Of a stretch of 64,000 bases of DNA, positions 46,083 to 53,707 are shown in pieces. The notes beneath the pieces were generated by a model that saw only the letters and a program-made list of their open reading frames with translations, ran no database searches and had not been told where the DNA came from. The position numbers were made by a program, and so were the translations under genes. Numbering within the stretch: the stretch's first letter is position 1; the number at the start of each line of letters is the position of its first letter. Source of the DNA: CAZMNY01 sp964567745 (GTDB lineage: Bacteria; Planctomycetota; Planctomycetia; Pirellulales; Pirellulaceae); contig CAZMNY010000027.1 of the NCBI GenBank assembly GCA_964567745.1, positions 57,980 to 121,979 on the forward strand, given 5' to 3'.

Positions 46083-46399
46083 CGGCAGCCCCTTGAATGG
46101 GAGGAACAGGTCGCTTCCGGAAAGATCAACCCGGTTCGCGTCTTGCTACTCTACGTCGTGCGAGGGGGCGCCAGCGATTTCGGGGGGGGACGGGGCTCGA
46201 TTTTAAACGCTGAGAAATCTTCTTATCGTCCAGATCGACACTTCCAGCGCAAGCCAAAGAATCCGATCGGCGACTCAGGCAAGAGTCTCTGCGCGGCTGT
46301 ACCGCAAGGAGATGCTGGAGGGATCTCCGCAGCGTTGTGCCGCGAGGGCTAACGTCGCTCTGGTTTGCCTTTGCCGATGGCGCTAGGGAGCCCAACGGC
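46083..46399. other. Region between the GGDEF gene and the 29-residue gene
   Basis: 317 bases, probably the promoter and leader of the GGDEF gene. A few short hairpins occur (for example GCGGTACAGCCGC read on the minus strand). I looked for c-di-GMP aptamer blocks and did not find them. Confidence 0.35.
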
Positions 46400-46489
46400 T
46401 TACGGTTGGCTGACGACGAACTGGCCAATCATGGCCCAGACGGCTAGGAAGAGAAAGCCAGTGACGAATTGCACGAGTTCTACGGACAT
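46400..46489 (-). CDS. 29-residue single-pass membrane microprotein
   Basis: A 29-residue frame, MSVELVQFVTGFLFLAVW followed by AMIGQFVVSQP. Almost the whole chain is one hydrophobic helix, with a short acidic N-terminus. GAGG lies about 7 bases before the ATG. It is too short for standard gene finders. Strand and position suggest it may be transcribed with the GGDEF gene 317 bases downstream, or alone. Function unknown; small membrane helices often bind larger membrane proteins. Confidence 0.45.
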   Translation of the reverse strand: MSVELVQFVTGFLFLAVWAMIGQFVVSQP

Positions 46490-46800
46490 AAGAGACCTCG
46501 GTGATGACAAGCACACATCCGTGGCGTTGTACGATGCCCGTTCCATGGCTTGTCCGTTATCGTCTCGCCGCGCGCTCAAGATCGGGCAATTTTCTTCGGG
46601 TCGTCACAATCGGAACAATCAACCCGGTCGGTCCTGAAAACCGGAGCGGCTCGGCGACATAAATCTGCGTAAGCGAGTCGCCTCGACGCTGCCGATTGGT
46701 GAGGGTGGCTCGGTGTTGCCGATTTCGCTGCCTTGGTACGATAGCTCTTGTTAAGATGATACAGACGCGTTGTTTGTGAACAGACAATCAGGTTGGCGGA
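46490..46800. promoter_or_regulatory. Divergent region upstream of the Hsp70 gene
   Basis: 311 bases between the minus-strand microprotein and the plus-strand Hsp70 gene. An AT-rich stretch near 46735-46765 (TACGATAGCTCTTGTTAAG) is a candidate promoter. No CIRCE-type heat-shock inverted repeat was found. Confidence 0.35.
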
Positions 46801-48348
46801 ATGAACGAACAAGAATTGGCGGTCGGCATTGACCTCGGCACAACTTTCTCCGCCGTTGCTCACCTCGACGATCTCGGACGCCCCCAAACTCTGATCAACG
46901 CCGAAGGTGACACGATCACTCCGAGCGTCGTGCTCATCGATGGCGTGGATGTCGTTGTTGGCAAAGAGGCGGTCAAGGCGATGGCGACCGAGAACGAGAG
47001 TGTTGCCGAATGCGCCAAACGAGATTTAGGTCATCGTATGTTCAACAAGGTGCTCGGCGGAAGACAGTATCCGCCGGAAGCGCTGCAAGCGTGGATTCTC
47101 AACAAGCTCCGCGTCGATTCGCAGCGGCAGATCGGGCCTTTCCAAAAAGTCGTCATCACCGTTCCCGCCTATTTCGACGAAGTCCGCCGCAAGGCGACTC
47201 AAGACGCCGGCTACATCGCCGGGTTCCACGTGATGGATATCATCAACGAGCCGACGGCCGCCGCAGTCGCTTACGGCTTTCAGCAAGGTTTTCTTGAGGG
47301 CGACGGCGAGCATGAGGCGGAAGACAAGAAAATTCTGGTTTATGACTTGGGCGGAGGCACGTTCGACGTCACGGTGATGCAGGTTGGCGGAGTTGATTTT
47401 GTGACACTGGCCACCGATGGCGACGTTCAATTGGGCGGCCGCGATTGGGACCAGCGATTAATCGATTATGTCGCGGAAGAATTCATTCGTAAGTTCGGAC
47501 TTGACCCGCGCGACGATCCCAATGTGTCCGGTCGGCTGTGGCGCGAAGCCGAGGACGCCAAACGCACTCTTTCGGCGCGATCGAAGGCGAGCATTACCTG
47601 TGACTACAAGGGCCAAGCCATTCGCGTCGAGCTGACTCGAGACAAGTTTGAAGAACTGACGCGAGACCTCTTGGACCGAACAACATTTACGACGCGACAG
47701 ACGCTGCAAGCCGCCGGCTTGGAATGGAGCGACATCGACACCGTCTTGCTCGTCGGTGGATCAACTCGGATGCCCTCGGTGCCGCGAATGCTGCATGAGC
47801 TATCCGGCATCGAACCGAATTGCTCCATTTCGCCAGACGAAGCCGTTGCCCATGGCGCCGCGCTTCACGCAGGAATCCTGTTGGCGAAATATCACGGCCG
47901 CTCACCTCGGTTTCGCATTAAGAATGTCAATTCGCACAGCTTGGGCGTCGTCGCAACAGATGCTACGACCCGACGCAAGCGAAATGCGATTCTCGTACCG
48001 AGAAACACGCCGTTGCCGGTGATGGCGAAACGCGTCTTCAAGACTCAAAAGGCTAACCAGAAGTCCATTCTCGTTCAGATCGTCGAGGGCGAGAGCGCTT
48101 CGCCCGAGGACTGTTCACAGATTGGAAAGTGCTCTGTTCGTCACTTGCCTGAAAACCTTCCAGCTCAAACACCAATCCAGGTCTGTTTTCGCTACGAAGA
48201 GAACGGGCGACTGACGGTCGTTGTGTCCGTTGAAGGCGCCGACAAGAAACTCAAGCACGAGATCACTCGAGAGAACAGTCTGACGAAGGATCAACTCGAC
48301 AGCTGGCGGCAATACGTCTCGCAAGTCCCTCCGGCCGAGTCAGCTTAG
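46801..48348 (+). CDS. Hsp70/DnaK-like chaperone without the helical lid
   Basis: A 515-residue Hsp70 homologue; DnaK is about 630. The nucleotide-binding domain (1-380) is canonical: VGIDLGTTFSAVAHLDDLGR near 7-26, NEPTAAAVAYGF, YDLGGGTFDVTVMQVGG, GRDWDQRLIDY, and LLVGGSTRMPSVPRML. A shortened substrate domain (about 385-500) keeps the beta part (SLGVVATDATTRRKRNAILVPRNTPLP, ILVQIVEGES, GKCSVRHLP) but ends right after a single helix, so the C-terminal lid is missing. ATG at 46801. No dnaJ or grpE lies beside it. Such short Hsp70s are often paralogues for special clients. Confidence 0.9.
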   Translation: MNEQELAVGIDLGTTFSAVAHLDDLGRPQTLINAEGDTITPSVVLIDGVDVVVGKEAVKAMATENESVAECAKRDLGHRMFNKVLGGRQYPPEALQAWILNKLRVDSQRQIGPFQKVVITVPAYFDEVRRKATQDAGYIAGFHVMDIINEPTAAAVAYGFQQGFLEGDGEHEAEDKKILVYDLGGGTFDVTVMQVGGVDFVTLATDGDVQLGGRDWDQRLIDYVAEEFIRKFGLDPRDDPNVSGRLWREAEDAKRTLSARSKASITCDYKGQAIRVELTRDKFEELTRDLLDRTTFTTRQTLQAAGLEWSDIDTVLLVGGSTRMPSVPRMLHELSGIEPNCSISPDEAVAHGAALHAGILLAKYHGRSPRFRIKNVNSHSLGVVATDATTRRKRNAILVPRNTPLPVMAKRVFKTQKANQKSILVQIVEGESASPEDCSQIGKCSVRHLPENLPAQTPIQVCFRYEENGRLTVVVSVEGADKKLKHEITRENSLTKDQLDSWRQYVSQVPPAESA

Positions 48349-48362
48349 TGGTGCTCCATTAA

Positions 48363-48387
48363 GGGAAACGCCCTTTGGTGCTTTCCC
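48363..48387. terminator. Hairpin between Hsp70 and receiver genes
   Basis: GGGAAA-CGCC-CTTT-GGTG-C-TTTCCC folds into a 10-bp stem with one bulge. It starts 15 bases after the Hsp70 stop and lies between convergent genes, so it can end both transcripts. Confidence 0.6.
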
Positions 48388-48431
48388 AGCGCGTCGCACG
48401 AGTACCGGCGCGAAAGTAGACTGGACGATGT

Positions 48432-48821
48432 CTACGCCGTTGTCGTTTTACGGGCTTTCGCGCGCAACGCGGCTTTGACCTTTCTAGCGGCCGTTTCGTG
48501 GCCCAATGCCTTGAAGAAGATTTCGCGGACTCCGCGTTTGAGCATTTCACGGCCGAGTTTCAGATCGATCTGAACGGACATCGCAAAGACGATCAGGTCC
48601 TCCTGGTTGGCAAGCGACTCGATGGCGAGCAGCCAGCCGTTGCCACCGTGGGCGACCAAGTCGACGATGAGCACGTCGATTGACTCGTTGGCCAGAATCG
48701 CTCGAGCCGATTCTATGTCTCCGGTATCGCGAACCTCGACCCGCCCAGCCGCTTCGAGCGCCGCCTTAATCCGGCTTCGCTCTGGCTTGTTCGCATCGAC
48801 GATAAGTACAAGATCGCTCAT
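48432..48821 (-). CDS. Single-domain response-regulator-like receiver protein
   Basis: A 129-residue receiver-fold protein. Strand 1 is LVLIVDANKPER, with only one of the usual two acidic residues of the metal site. The phospho-acceptor Asp is in VLIVDLVAHGGNGW near 54. The Ser of FAMS is near 80, and the Lys is in IFFKALGHETAARK near 105. There is no output domain; the tail is basic (ALRAKARKTTTA). It may be a CheY-like adaptor, or a receiver that no longer needs full phosphorylation. ATG at 48821. No histidine kinase gene is adjacent. It is convergent with the Hsp70 gene. Confidence 0.8.
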   Translation of the reverse strand: MSDLVLIVDANKPERSRIKAALEAAGRVEVRDTGDIESARAILANESIDVLIVDLVAHGGNGWLLAIESLANQEDLIVFAMSVQIDLKLGREMLKRGVREIFFKALGHETAARKVKAALRAKARKTTTA

Positions 48822-48923
48822 ATCGCAATTCCGATCGCGCGGACCATGATGCGAGAGTATAGCTCGTCAAAACTATCAGCTATCGAACCAAGTCGCAGGT
48901 GCCAGACTTAACGATTGTGCCGG

Positions 48924-51398
48924 CTAGCGAACGATCTCGCCCGGCTTTTCGGCGACGAGTTGAGGACTGATGGCCAAGCCGAGCCAACCGTCTTGCAACA
49001 CGAATTGGCTTACCATCAAACCTTGCAACCTGGCGCTGTCGCGGAGGTGGTCGTTAAGCAGCGTGATCGACCGGCTCTTGGCGAAGACCTTTCCAAACAC
49101 CGCTCGCAGCGGGATCCGTTCGCGGAAACTCATCTCGCCTCGAACCTCGATGACGCCGTCTCGCACCAAATTGGCTTCGACTTGCTCTGGATCGGGCTGG
49201 TAGTAGACATCGACTCCAAATCGCCCCCACGTGCGGTCCTCGGTCTCCAGCGCTTTGACATCGATCGAGAGGTGCATGCGTCCGTCGGCAAAGCGAACTC
49301 GCAGAGGATCTTCGTCCACGAAGGTGACGTAGACATTGCGGGGAAGTTCGTCGGGAATCGCAATCGGTTGTTTCGCCGCGTTGGCCAAGCGACTGATCTT
49401 CAGAAAGAGTTCGGTCAGCTCGATGCGTTGGCCTGCAAGCTGCAACCCTTCGGCCGCGTTATTGATTGCCGATTCGTGCAGTTGGACGCTGATCATGGAA
49501 TCCCCCGGTGCTCGCGGTCGGGGGGTGAAGGCGCCAAGCTGGTCTTTATCCGCCAACCGAAAACGACCGACCAGACCGTCATCCGTCGTCTGCATGTCCG
49601 TCGCGGTCGGATTGAGATTCAATTCGCGTAACGGACCGAGCACGGCCGTCTCCAATCGCGTCTTGATCTCGTCCAAACGTAGGTCGATTTCTTCGTCGAC
49701 TCGGTTGCTTGCCTGTGAGGCGACGCGACCCTCGACCACATAGCGCGCCTCTCCGGCTGTGCTGTCGTATTGCGAACGCGCTAGTGAACGAACTAGCAGG
49801 TTGAGCAGCGGCACGCCGTCAAAATCGGTTCGCAAACCGACAAGGTCCGACTCGCTGGCGGCGGCGGACTCGGAAGGCGACGTCAAAACGCCATCGACGG
49901 GATCAACGGTCAAATGCTTGCGGACAAGATATTCCGAGAGTCCATCTTGGAACGTGGTGACAGGGCCGCGAGTCGACGCGGTTTCGGAGGCGACAAAGCC
50001 TCGGGCTTCTAGCGTAAGTTGCCAGCGGCTCGGCGAAGGGATGCACTTCAACATCAGGTCCGCGGATGTCTGAGCTACACCTGTCACACGGGCGCGAACG
50101 ACGTAGTCATCAACATCGTGGTAAAAGCGACTCGGTGATGGGAGCAGCCGATTCACGAACTTTTCCGACAAGGAGAAACGCAGATTCGCATTGCGGTAGT
50201 AGGTAGCGAGATGGTGGGCAAGTTGCCGCTCCGACTCGTCTTCGCTCCACTGCATCGCTGTCATGCGAGTTGCGAACGTCTCCGCCGTTTTCTCGCTTCG
50301 CGATTGCTCAAAGTCTTCGACTTCGGCCAACAGTCGGCGATAGTCGATCGGCTCCGACGCCCAACGGTGGAGTTGTCTTGTGTAGGCGACGAGCGTACTG
50401 TCTTCGAGGACCGCTCGTTGCGCGTCGGTGAAGCGCGTGTTCTTGATTCGTTCGAGAATTTTCTTGGCGTGACGACGCATGTCGCTGGAGTTAGCTTGAG
50501 GCGAGTTGACCACGCCGCTCGCTTCGTTCAGCCCAAGAAAGGTGATCCAGCTTTGCGATTGTCTCTCCAGCAACCGCCGTTTCGCGGCACCGACAGCCGT
50601 GGCCATGTTGTCGGACGAATCGCTAACATGCAGTCGCGTTGATGCGCTGCGGGCAATCCCGTGAACGGCTCGCCAGACCGTCTCTCGGCGCTGCAGTGCG
50701 TAACCTGCCCGAAGAATCTCGCTGTGTGTCGTCGGGTCAGCCGTTTGTTTCGCGACGTCTCTGCTTTCCAGCACAAGGCGTTTCAGGTTGTCCAGAATCG
50801 GCATAGCGTCAGGCGAGTGATGCGATTTGACTCGATGCAATTCGTTGATCGCGGTGAGGCATTCCGCCGACCAGGCTTTGGCCACTTCCATTTGGCCGAG
50901 GCTTTCCAGTTGCTCGGCAAGTGAGCGGGGGTAGGGCCATGCTGATTTTTCTCGCGGACCATTGGACATTCGCCGGCGTCGGAGGAGTGGCAGTTGATTC
51001 AGCCTGGGGAATTCGCGAGCACGCTGGGCCACCAAGATCGTCGGAGACGATGCGTGCGGCTCGGTCGGTGCGTCCATGATTCGCTCGGGGGCGACATGGG
51101 CGGCCTCAGCTTCCACACGGTCGGCAACCGGAGGAGCGATTCGAGCCACAGCGGCCGGCGCGGCCAGGTTGGCGAGCGGCGGTCCTAGCGGTTCGCGGTT
51201 GGGTGTCGGCGCGTACGGCACCGCGCGAGGAACCTCGAGCGCGGGCTCAGCCGAGGGTTCGCCCGGCCCTACGATATTAATTGAGACCGGTTTCGACTCG
51301 CGACTGCGATACGTTTGTGTTGCGAGCACACTACCCAGAAAAAGGGCGGCCACCATGGCGATATAGGGCCACGTCGGAGTTCGAGAGTTTATGGTCAT
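48924..51398 (-). CDS. Large membrane-anchored protein of unknown function
   Basis: An 824-residue protein with one N-terminal membrane anchor (WPYIAMVAALFLGSVLATQ near 10-28), so most of it lies outside the cytoplasm. A Pro/Ala-rich linker (about 40-150) leads to a helical region (about 150-400). A beta-rich C-terminal half contains RYVVEGRVASQASNRVDEEIDLRLDE, MISVQLHESAINNAAEGLQL and a final strand set. I do not recognise a family. The C-terminal part looks like a repeated barrel or tubular fold, but I cannot name it. I choose ATG at 51398; the frame goes up 5 codons to 51413. It is divergent from the PPC-domain gene. Confidence 0.65.
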   Translation of the reverse strand: MTINSRTPTWPYIAMVAALFLGSVLATQTYRSRESKPVSINIVGPGEPSAEPALEVPRAVPYAPTPNREPLGPPLANLAAPAAVARIAPPVADRVEAEAAHVAPERIMDAPTEPHASSPTILVAQRAREFPRLNQLPLLRRRRMSNGPREKSAWPYPRSLAEQLESLGQMEVAKAWSAECLTAINELHRVKSHHSPDAMPILDNLKRLVLESRDVAKQTADPTTHSEILRAGYALQRRETVWRAVHGIARSASTRLHVSDSSDNMATAVGAAKRRLLERQSQSWITFLGLNEASGVVNSPQANSSDMRRHAKKILERIKNTRFTDAQRAVLEDSTLVAYTRQLHRWASEPIDYRRLLAEVEDFEQSRSEKTAETFATRMTAMQWSEDESERQLAHHLATYYRNANLRFSLSEKFVNRLLPSPSRFYHDVDDYVVRARVTGVAQTSADLMLKCIPSPSRWQLTLEARGFVASETASTRGPVTTFQDGLSEYLVRKHLTVDPVDGVLTSPSESAAASESDLVGLRTDFDGVPLLNLLVRSLARSQYDSTAGEARYVVEGRVASQASNRVDEEIDLRLDEIKTRLETAVLGPLRELNLNPTATDMQTTDDGLVGRFRLADKDQLGAFTPRPRAPGDSMISVQLHESAINNAAEGLQLAGQRIELTELFLKISRLANAAKQPIAIPDELPRNVYVTFVDEDPLRVRFADGRMHLSIDVKALETEDRTWGRFGVDVYYQPDPEQVEANLVRDGVIEVRGEMSFRERIPLRAVFGKVFAKSRSITLLNDHLRDSARLQGLMVSQFVLQDGWLGLAISPQLVAEKPGEIVR

Positions 51399-51671
51399 CA
51401 GGCGATCTATCAATCTGTCTCTAAGGGCCTACACAAAATGAGACCTTCAACTAGCAAAATCGGAAAAAAACGGGCGAGAAGTAGAACCCGATTCACCAAC
51501 CGGCGTCAGTTTGTGCCGAATTCTTGGATTCTCTGCGAGTTTGGCGCGTTTGCGGAGAATCCCCCCCTGTTCGGCGACTCGCACATCAGGCGTTTTGTTG
51601 ACTGTAGGTACGCGATGGAGCAAAATGAGCGAGTTCTCGCCCACCTTCCCTCTGCCCATTTGCCCTCTCCT
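51399..51671. promoter_or_regulatory. Divergent region upstream of the PPC-domain gene
   Basis: 273 bases holding promoters for both directions. The plus-strand leader just before 51672 is pyrimidine-rich (CCTTCCCTCTGCCC, CCCTCTCC) and has no Shine-Dalgarno sequence, so initiation there is not of the standard type or the start lies elsewhere. Confidence 0.35.
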
Positions 51672-53639
51672 ATGCGACCTACCCAATCGATCGCCACTGT
51701 CTGTCTACTACTGTTGGTGCCAGCGTCCGCTTTCGCTCAGCCAGCCATAACTTCGGCGACTCCAGCCGCTGTTGCGCCGGGAGCGACCGTTGACGTCAAG
51801 TTGGGCGGATCGAAACTCACAGGCCCGCTGACCGTGTGGGCCAGTTTTCCATGTGAGTTCGCATCGATCACAGCCGCCAAGGACGGGAAGTCCGCCGTCG
51901 TCAAAATGAAACTGCCCAGCGACGTCGCGCCTCAGATCGGAGGCCTGATTGTTGGCAACGCAGCCGGCGTGGCGAACACCTACCTCATCATGGTCGACGA
52001 TCTGCCAAATCTCGCGGACAACGGTAAGAACCATACGGCTGCCGCCGCCCAAGCGCTTCCCTTCCCGAGCGCCGTCGATGGAACCGGCGATGGCGTCAAC
52101 TTCGACTTTTATAAATTTGACGGCAAGAAGGGACAGAACGTCTCGCTCGACGTCGTTGCCCTTCGCTTGGGCTCGGCCTTCGATCCGGTGCTCCGAGTCC
52201 TAGGGCCGGGCGGCGCCGAGGTTGCTGCGGCTGACGACACGGCCGGTCTTGGTGCCGACTGTCAACTCGCCTTTACGCTTCCTGCCGACGGCGCTTACGT
52301 GATTGAAGTGCACGACAATCAATACAAACGCGGCGGACGATATCGGCTGCGGCTGGGAGATTTTCCAGTTGGCTCGACTCCGCTTCCCATGGGAATTCGC
52401 CGCCGATCGACTACCGCAATCAATCTCGACAACTCGCCGCAAATTGTCACCGGGCCGACCGACGCCACACAATCGCGGATGCCTGTTGCTTGGCGAGGCG
52501 GCAAGGGCGGCAAAGGCGCGGCCTGCTATGAATTGATCGTCAGCGACTTGCCGGAGGAGACAGAGCAGGAGCCGAACGAGACCCTGGCGCAAGCTCGACG
52601 CGTCGTTGTTCCGTGCGCCGTGAGCGGCGTGCTTCAAGACAGCAAGGATCGCGACATGGTTCGATTCGCGGCGCGCAAGGGACGCGCCGTCCGGATCAAG
52701 GCAAGATCGGGCAGCCTTCGCTCGCCCAGTTTTGTCATGATGCGAGTCGTCGACGCCAAGGAGCAAGTATTGGCCTCGGCTAAAGTCGGAGCGTCTCCGG
52801 AACTTGCTGTGAGCTTCACGCCGCCGGCGGACGGCGAATACTACGTCGAAGTGCGAGATTTACTATTTCGCGGTGGGGCTCGATTTGGCTACCGCATCGA
52901 ATTGAATGACGGTCCCGATTTCTCGCTCGCTCTCAAGAATGAGAAAACCGCCGCCGTCCGTTTTGCCGCGGCCATTAACGGCGCCGCTGTGTTTAATGTG
53001 CAGTGCGTTCGCCAGGGATACAACGGTCCGATTGAGCTGGGACTCGTCAATACGCCGCCCGGTTTTCGCTTGCTTGGCAATGTGATTCCAGCCAAGGCGA
53101 CCGAGACTCGATTGATCATTTTGCCGGACTCAAACAGCAAACTCGAGCCGCACTTGCTGCGGGTCCAAGGTGTCGCTCAGATTGAGGGTCGGCGAGTGAC
53201 TCGTAACATGACGACCAATGCCGTGCTTCGCGCGCGGCGGCCAGCGGTCCTCTATCCGGCAGCTTGGCGAGACGGCTTGTTGGGGCTGACTGTAGCGGCA
53301 CCGGCCAAGCCTTTCTTTGAAGTGCAAGCGCCTAACGTTGTCAAATGCCCGATCGGTGCCAAGCCCAGTACGGCTGAATTGACGCTCGATCGAAAAGAAA
53401 AAGACTTTAAGGCGGGTGTGAGATTCTTCGTTGGTGAAACGCCAGCGGGCGTCTCGGCCAGCGTTAAGGAAACGAAGGGCAAATACACCGTTTCGGTCGC
53501 CTCTTTGAAAACGGCCCCTGTCGGCGTCCACAAAATTAAGTTGCAAAGCGTTGCGGAACATAAAGGGAAGGCCCAAGTCCATACCGTTGAGCTCACCGTC
53601 GAGGTGACTCCCGCGTCGCCTGCCAAACCGGCAACATGA
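51672..53639 (+). CDS. Secreted PPC-domain protein
   Basis: A 655-residue exported protein. The signal peptide is residues 1-21 (SIATVCLLLLVPASAFAQ). An Ig-like start (AITSATPAAVAPGATVDVKLGG) leads to two or more PPC (pre-peptidase C-terminal) beta domains, shown by NFDFYKFDGKKGQNVSLDVVA, LPADGAYVIEVHDNQYKRGGRYRLRLG, EPNETLAQARRVVVPCAVSG and PADGEYYVEVRDLLFRGGARFGYRIEL. The C-terminal 200 residues are beta-rich. No protease domain is attached. It is the first of three planctomycete-type genes, 68 bases upstream of the DUF1549 gene. In planctomycetes such proteins commonly accompany DUF1549/DUF1553 proteins; their biochemical role is unknown. Confidence 0.85.
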   Translation: MRPTQSIATVCLLLLVPASAFAQPAITSATPAAVAPGATVDVKLGGSKLTGPLTVWASFPCEFASITAAKDGKSAVVKMKLPSDVAPQIGGLIVGNAAGVANTYLIMVDDLPNLADNGKNHTAAAAQALPFPSAVDGTGDGVNFDFYKFDGKKGQNVSLDVVALRLGSAFDPVLRVLGPGGAEVAAADDTAGLGADCQLAFTLPADGAYVIEVHDNQYKRGGRYRLRLGDFPVGSTPLPMGIRRRSTTAINLDNSPQIVTGPTDATQSRMPVAWRGGKGGKGAACYELIVSDLPEETEQEPNETLAQARRVVVPCAVSGVLQDSKDRDMVRFAARKGRAVRIKARSGSLRSPSFVMMRVVDAKEQVLASAKVGASPELAVSFTPPADGEYYVEVRDLLFRGGARFGYRIELNDGPDFSLALKNEKTAAVRFAAAINGAAVFNVQCVRQGYNGPIELGLVNTPPGFRLLGNVIPAKATETRLIILPDSNSKLEPHLLRVQGVAQIEGRRVTRNMTTNAVLRARRPAVLYPAAWRDGLLGLTVAAPAKPFFEVQAPNVVKCPIGAKPSTAELTLDRKEKDFKAGVRFFVGETPAGVSASVKETKGKYTVSVASLKTAPVGVHKIKLQSVAEHKGKAQVHTVELTVEVTPASPAKPAT

Positions 53640-53707
53640 TCGCCAGTGGTTTGTGATTCGAAAACGGGCTTCAATCAGTCGAAACGTCAAACAGACAGGG
53701 ATCGAAA

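Noticed and set aside
44610..46352. Open frame of 580 codons on the plus strand
   Set aside because: It mirrors the REC-GGDEF-CBS gene in antisense; its His/Arg/Asp-rich composition is that of a shadow frame.
46083..46399. A second c-di-GMP riboswitch upstream of the GGDEF gene
   Set aside because: Short hairpins exist, but the GCAAACC and CGCAAAGCC blocks are missing on both strands.
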